Assembly: GCA_052273485.1 (NCBI GenBank)
Contig: DAVZID010000084.1
Coordinates: forward strand, 1-10,085
Direction: 5' to 3'
Length of the DNA: 10,085 nucleotides
Origin: Anthropogastromicrobium sp052273485
GTDB lineage: Bacteria; Bacillota; Clostridia; Lachnospirales; Lachnospiraceae
In this document: positions 6,919 to 10,085 of the stretch, piece by piece
Numbering within the stretch: the stretch's first letter is position 1
Layout of the letters: the number at the start of each line of letters is the position of its first letter
Translations under genes and position numbers: made by a program
The notes under the pieces: generated by a model
Databases searched by the model: none
What the model saw: only the letters and a program-made list of their open reading frames with translations
What the model was told of the DNA's origin: nothing

Positions 6919-7011
6919 AACGATCCTTTCTTTCCTCTCTATTATTGTAATCAGTTCAAAAAGTCAATATAAATCCTTCACACTGAAATATTTTCTAACT
7001 TTTTGCCCCTT

Positions 7012-8094
7012 CTATTCTTCCAAGTAATCTCTTAATTTTCGACTTCTTGTCGGATGCTTAAGCTTTCGAAGTGCCTTGGCCTCAATTTGGCGAATGCGCT
7101 CTCTTGTTACATGAAAAATCTGACCAACCTCCTCAAGCGTCCTCGCTCTGCCGTCCGTAAGGCCATAGCGAAGGCGAAGCACCTCCTCTTCCCGGCGCGT
7201 GAGTGTGTGAAGCGCCTCGGAAAGCTGCTCATTTAATAAGACTCTTGTTGTCTCCTCAAGTGGAATCTTAGACCCATAATCCTGAATAAAATCGCCTAGA
7301 TGTGTCTCTTCCTCTTCCCCAACTGGCATCTCAAGCGACACCGGTTCCATATTCATCCGAATCGCATCGCTTACTTTTTCCACTGGAAGTTTAAGTGCAT
7401 CCGCCACTTCCTGAATACTTGGTTCTCGTCCAAGCTCCTGCACCATACTGCGCGATTTTCGAATGATTCGATTCATATTTTCCACCATATGAACCGGAAT
7501 GCGAATTGTTCTGGACTGATCGGCAATCGCACGCGTGACAGCTTGACGAATCCACCAAGTCGCGTACGTTGAAAACTTATAGCCTTTTGTGTAATCAAAT
7601 TTTTCAACGGCCTTCATAAGGCCAAGATTTCCCTCCTGAATCAAGTCGAGAAGCGGAAGTCCACATCCATTGTAATGCTTGGCCACACTGACGACAAGAC
7701 GCAAATTTGCCTCTGCAAGCTGTCGCCTTGCCTCTTCGTCCCCAAGGGACGCTCGCCTTGCAAGTTCGGTTTCCTCCTTTGCATCCAAAAGTGGCACCTT
7801 TCCAATATCTTTCATATACAGCTTGATCGGTTCGTCCTCGTCGTAAGAGGAGTTGTCTAACGGTGCATCAAATTGTGTATCAAGTTCCGTTTCTTCTTCC
7901 TGACCGACCGCGATCAGGCTGCGCCCGAGAAACTCCACAACACGGTTTAGTCCTTCTTCGGTGCGCATGGCTTCTGGAATCGTTTCTGCAACCTGGGAAA
8001 GCTTTAGAAAACCTCCCTGTGTCTTTCCCAGACGAATCAATTCCTCTATTCTTTTGTCAGATTCTAACTGCTTCATTCCCATGTCTGCCTTCAT
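7012..8094 (-). CDS. rpoD: Primary-type RNA polymerase sigma factor (sigma-70/RpoD/SigA)
   Basis: A 360-residue sigma-70 factor directing RNA polymerase to housekeeping promoters. Visible regions: a short 1.1-like acidic N-terminus (1-85), region 1.2 DEPIKLYMKDIGKVPLL (86-102), region 2 with LDLIQEGNLGLMKAVEKFDY (149-168) and FSTYATWWIRQAVTRAIADQ (174-193), region 3 LGREPSIQEVADAL (221-234), and region 4.2 TLEEVGQIFHVTRERIRQIE (319-338). The length is close to B. subtilis SigA, and the -10 and -35 reading segments are intact, matching the consensus promoters in the window. Region 2.1 is less usual: AKHYNGCGLPLLD where SigA has AKRYVGRGMLFLD. The start is uncertain: Met1 has no good Shine-Dalgarno, whereas Met5 has AAGG 5 nt upstream. 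It lies 57 bp after dnaG and is probably co-transcribed with it. Confidence 0.94.
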   Translation of the reverse strand: MKADMGMKQLESDKRIEELIRLGKTQGGFLKLSQVAETIPEAMRTEEGLNRVVEFLGRSLIAVGQEEETELDTQFDAPLDNSSYDEDEPIKLYMKDIGKVPLLDAKEETELARRASLGDEEARRQLAEANLRLVVSVAKHYNGCGLPLLDLIQEGNLGLMKAVEKFDYTKGYKFSTYATWWIRQAVTRAIADQSRTIRIPVHMVENMNRIIRKSRSMVQELGREPSIQEVADALKLPVEKVSDAIRMNMEPVSLEMPVGEEEETHLGDFIQDYGSKIPLEETTRVLLNEQLSEALHTLTRREEEVLRLRYGLTDGRARTLEEVGQIFHVTRERIRQIEAKALRKLKHPTRSRKLRDYLEE

Positions 8095-8151
8095 TCTGCC
8101 CGCAGGCGTTTTGTTTGAATCGTTATGATGTCTGACTATATTGTTGCCCTA

Positions 8152-9906
8152 TTAAAAAGATATATTCAGGTGATCCAACCCTTTTAATGCTTCCATTACC
8201 TCCTGAAGACGCTTGATATCGTCTGTCGTCTCAGCTTCTTTTTGCAGGCTGTGACGCTTTAAGCGAATCACACATTCACGAATGCCTCTTGTTTTTTCTA
8301 AGCCGGATGCATCCTGAACCTGCTCTGCGTTAAAGATTTTCGCAACTTCCTGATATTGGCTTTCATCTTCGATAAAATTCGTAAGAAGCTCTGCTGGGCT
8401 CACCTTTCCCTGCTCGATTTGGCGATACAAAATCCGAGCAACCTCTTGATAGAGAGAATCCGAAAAATCTTCTGGTGTGATGATATCCGCTAACGGACTA
8501 AATTTGTCCGGATACTCGCTAAGCCATGTCAAAAGCAGGCGCTGTGCTGCTTTTAACCCTTCATCCTTCTCACGTTTCTTTTGTGTTTCTTTTCGCTCCT
8601 GTTTTGCAGCCTGCACATAACCGGTATACGCATGTTCCTCAACTTTTTGCTTTAAAATCTGGTAATCCATACCGTAGGTTCTAGAAACAGCCTCGATATA
8701 ATTGTTTCGCTCGAGCGGATCCTGAAAGGTGCGAAGCTTATTTGCAGCCTCCTCGAAAAATTCCGTCTTTTTGCTTGGATCAGAAAAATCATACCCATCG
8801 CGCAGCACCTGAATCTCAAACATAAAGGATGGAACTGCCTCGTCGATGCGCTTTTGGTATGCCTCTGCTCCCATATTTTTAATGAATTCGTCTGGGTCCT
8901 TGTATGGCTTCATTGTCAGTACGCGTGCCGAAAGTCCTGCCTCCTTTAAGATTGGAATTGCACGAAGTGCTGCCTTAATTCCTGCGCCATCACTGTCGAA
9001 GGTCAGCACAACTTCTTTTGTATAACGCTTTAACAGCAGTCCATGCTGTACCGTAAAGGCGGTGCCAAGCGCTGCTACCGCGTTCGTAAAACCTGCCTGA
9101 TGAAGACTGATGACATCCATGTAGCCCTCACAGATTAAAAAGTAGGGCTTACGATTTCGCTTGGCAACATGCATACCGTAAAGGTTACGGCTCTTTTCAA
9201 AGATCGGGGTCTCCGGTGAGTTCAAATATTTTGGCTCGCCCTCACCCATGACACGGCCACCAAAACCGATGACTTTATTATTTAAATCCATGATTGGGAA
9301 CATAACGCGGTTCCAGAATTTATCGTAACAACCCTTTTCCTCGATTTTTACCAGACCAGAATCTTTTAATTGTGCATCCGAAAAGCCTTTCTGACGCAGA
9401 AACCGGTATAAATCATCCGGGTATGGATTGGCATAGCCCAGGCCAAAATTTTTAATCGTCTCATCGGAAAGTCCACGGCTGCGGAAATATTCGTAGCCCC
9501 GTTTTCCGTTTTCGCTCATCAGCTGATGGTAAAAATACCGTGCTGCTTCTTTTTGTATTGCAAACAAAATACTTCTGTAATCTGCTTGTCTTCTGCTCTC
9601 TTCGCTTTCTTCCTCCTGCGGCAGCTCGATTCCAGCTCTGTCTGCCAACGTTGCAACCGCCTCCTGAAAGCTTTCATTTTCATAGTCCATGACAAAGGTG
9701 ATGACGTTTCCACCCTTTCCGCAGCCGAAGCAGTAATACATCTGCTTCTGTGGGGATACGGAGAAGGACGGTGACTTTTCGTTATGAAACGGGCATAGGC
9801 CGAAGTAGTTGCTGCCTTTTTTCTGCAGATGAATGTATCCTCCGATTACATCGACTACGTCGTTTCTTGCACGTACTTCCTCTATCACTTCATCTGAATA
9901 CCGCAT
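8152..9906 (-). CDS. dnaG: DNA primase DnaG
   Basis: A 584-residue primase that makes RNA primers for replication at the fork. Domains: the CHC2 zinc-binding domain with ligands C38, H41, C59 and C62 in LCPFHNEKSPSF and YYCFGCGKGGN; the RNA polymerase core with KFWNRVMFPI (196-205), FGGR (215-218) and PKYLNSPETPIF (225-236); the TOPRIM site with E260 in ICEGYMD and the D303/D305 pair in FDSDGAG; and a C-terminal region (about 450-584) expected to bind the DnaB-type helicase. The start at 9906 is chosen because AAAGGAG lies 8 nt upstream (9915-9921) and the protein begins with the usual MRYSDEVIEEV. An in-frame Met 34 codons earlier is upstream of the promoter, so it cannot be the start from that transcript. 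First gene of the operon. Confidence 0.96.
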   Translation of the reverse strand: MRYSDEVIEEVRARNDVVDVIGGYIHLQKKGSNYFGLCPFHNEKSPSFSVSPQKQMYYCFGCGKGGNVITFVMDYENESFQEAVATLADRAGIELPQEEESEESRRQADYRSILFAIQKEAARYFYHQLMSENGKRGYEYFRSRGLSDETIKNFGLGYANPYPDDLYRFLRQKGFSDAQLKDSGLVKIEEKGCYDKFWNRVMFPIMDLNNKVIGFGGRVMGEGEPKYLNSPETPIFEKSRNLYGMHVAKRNRKPYFLICEGYMDVISLHQAGFTNAVAALGTAFTVQHGLLLKRYTKEVVLTFDSDGAGIKAALRAIPILKEAGLSARVLTMKPYKDPDEFIKNMGAEAYQKRIDEAVPSFMFEIQVLRDGYDFSDPSKKTEFFEEAANKLRTFQDPLERNNYIEAVSRTYGMDYQILKQKVEEHAYTGYVQAAKQERKETQKKREKDEGLKAAQRLLLTWLSEYPDKFSPLADIITPEDFSDSLYQEVARILYRQIEQGKVSPAELLTNFIEDESQYQEVAKIFNAEQVQDASGLEKTRGIRECVIRLKRHSLQKEAETTDDIKRLQEVMEALKGLDHLNISF

Positions 9907-9966
9907 GAGCGCCGCTCCTTTCTTTCCCTGATTTTGTTCTAGTTTTGTACTTTTGAGTCCTGTTGC

Positions 9967-9995
9967 ATCATACCATATTTTGTGCAAAAGTTCAA
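9967..9995 (-). promoter_or_regulatory. Promoter of the dnaG-rpoD-trmK operon
   Basis: On the minus strand the -35 TTGAAC (9990-9995), 17-bp spacer and -10 TATGAT (9967-9972) preceded by TGG give an extended -10. Initiation near 9960 yields a leader of about 54 nt ending in the dnaG ribosome binding site. Confidence 0.8.
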
Positions 9996-10015
9996 GGAAG
10001 GGATTCACCCCAGAA

Positions 10016-10078
10016 GGTTATCGCAATATCATGATACCAGGGTCAAAAGCTCCAAAAGCCGTTCGTGCTTGCACGATT
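10016..10078. repeat. Short repeat-rich segment upstream of the dnaG promoter
   Basis: GGTTATC (10016-10022) can pair with GATACC (10033-10038) across one bulge, CAAAAGC occurs twice (10044-10050 and 10053-10059), and TCGTGC/GCACGA (10063-10068 and 10069-10074, complementary with no loop base between) form a compact palindrome. It may be a dispersed repeat, a weak terminator of a neighbour, or the tail of a coding region cut by the window edge. Confidence 0.35.
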
Positions 10079-10085
10079 AGGTTTT

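Noticed and set aside
6939..6967. Possible internal promoter before trmK (TTGACT, 17 bp, TAATAG)
   Set aside because: The -10 matches only 3 of 6 consensus bases; a better TACAAT nearby is at the wrong spacing. Readthrough from rpoD suffices.
9907..10008. N-terminal extension of DnaG starting at 10008
   Set aside because: The extension spans the extended -10 promoter (9967-9995), is not homologous to primase, and the Met at 9906 has AAAGGAG at 8 nt.
10031..10085. Small plus-strand coding frame starting ATGATACCAGGG at the right edge
   Set aside because: There is no Shine-Dalgarno at proper spacing (AGAAGG is 13 nt away), it is cut by the edge, and it coincides with a palindrome-rich segment.

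Overview
The window reads as a chromosomal segment of a low-to-moderate GC Firmicute, most likely a Clostridia/Lachnospiraceae-type gut or rumen anaerobe. The evidence is the conserved Firmicute order dnaG - rpoD - trmK - nif3-like, the Shine-Dalgarno sites (AGGAGG/AAAGGAG) and clear TTGACA/TATAAT-type promoters. No species can be named from this sequence alone.

Layout. Bases 1-370 carry no gene. They hold two tandem strong promoters on the minus strand with A-tract upstream sequence, followed by a leader that resembles those in front of clostridial 16S rRNA genes, so an rRNA operon (or another stable-RNA operon) probably begins just beyond base 1. Next come a minus-strand GH29 alpha-L-fucosidase with its own terminator (375-409) and promoter, and a divergently transcribed AraC/XylS-family regulator (2188-3147). 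The 265-bp region between them holds both promoters, an inverted-repeat cluster abutting the fucosidase -35 box, and three octamers spaced exactly 10 bp apart in the araC leader. The RNase P RNA gene rnpB follows on the plus strand with its own extended -10 promoter and a shared bidirectional terminator.

From about 3667 to 9995 everything is on the minus strand and looks like one macromolecular-synthesis operon read right to left: DNA primase (dnaG), primary-type sigma factor (rpoD), tRNA m1A22 methyltransferase (trmK), a Nif3-family protein, and a uridine-kinase-like enzyme fused to TGS and ThrRS-editing-like domains. Spacing is tight or overlapping in the distal part (14-bp overlap trmK/nif3-like, 2-bp gap nif3-like/kinase). 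A strong promoter sits before dnaG, and I see no terminator until the one shared with rnpB. The last 70 bases upstream of the dnaG promoter are short inverted and direct repeats, possibly a dispersed element or the tail of a neighbouring gene.

How the parts work together. The fucosidase/AraC pair is a small catabolic module (fucosylated glycan use) sitting among housekeeping genes for replication priming, transcription initiation and tRNA maturation. I see no new multi-gene system. The observations most worth following are the Nif3-family protein that seems to have lost most metal ligands, the kinase whose ThrRS-like editing domain lacks its His/Cys residues, and the phased octamers in the araC leader.
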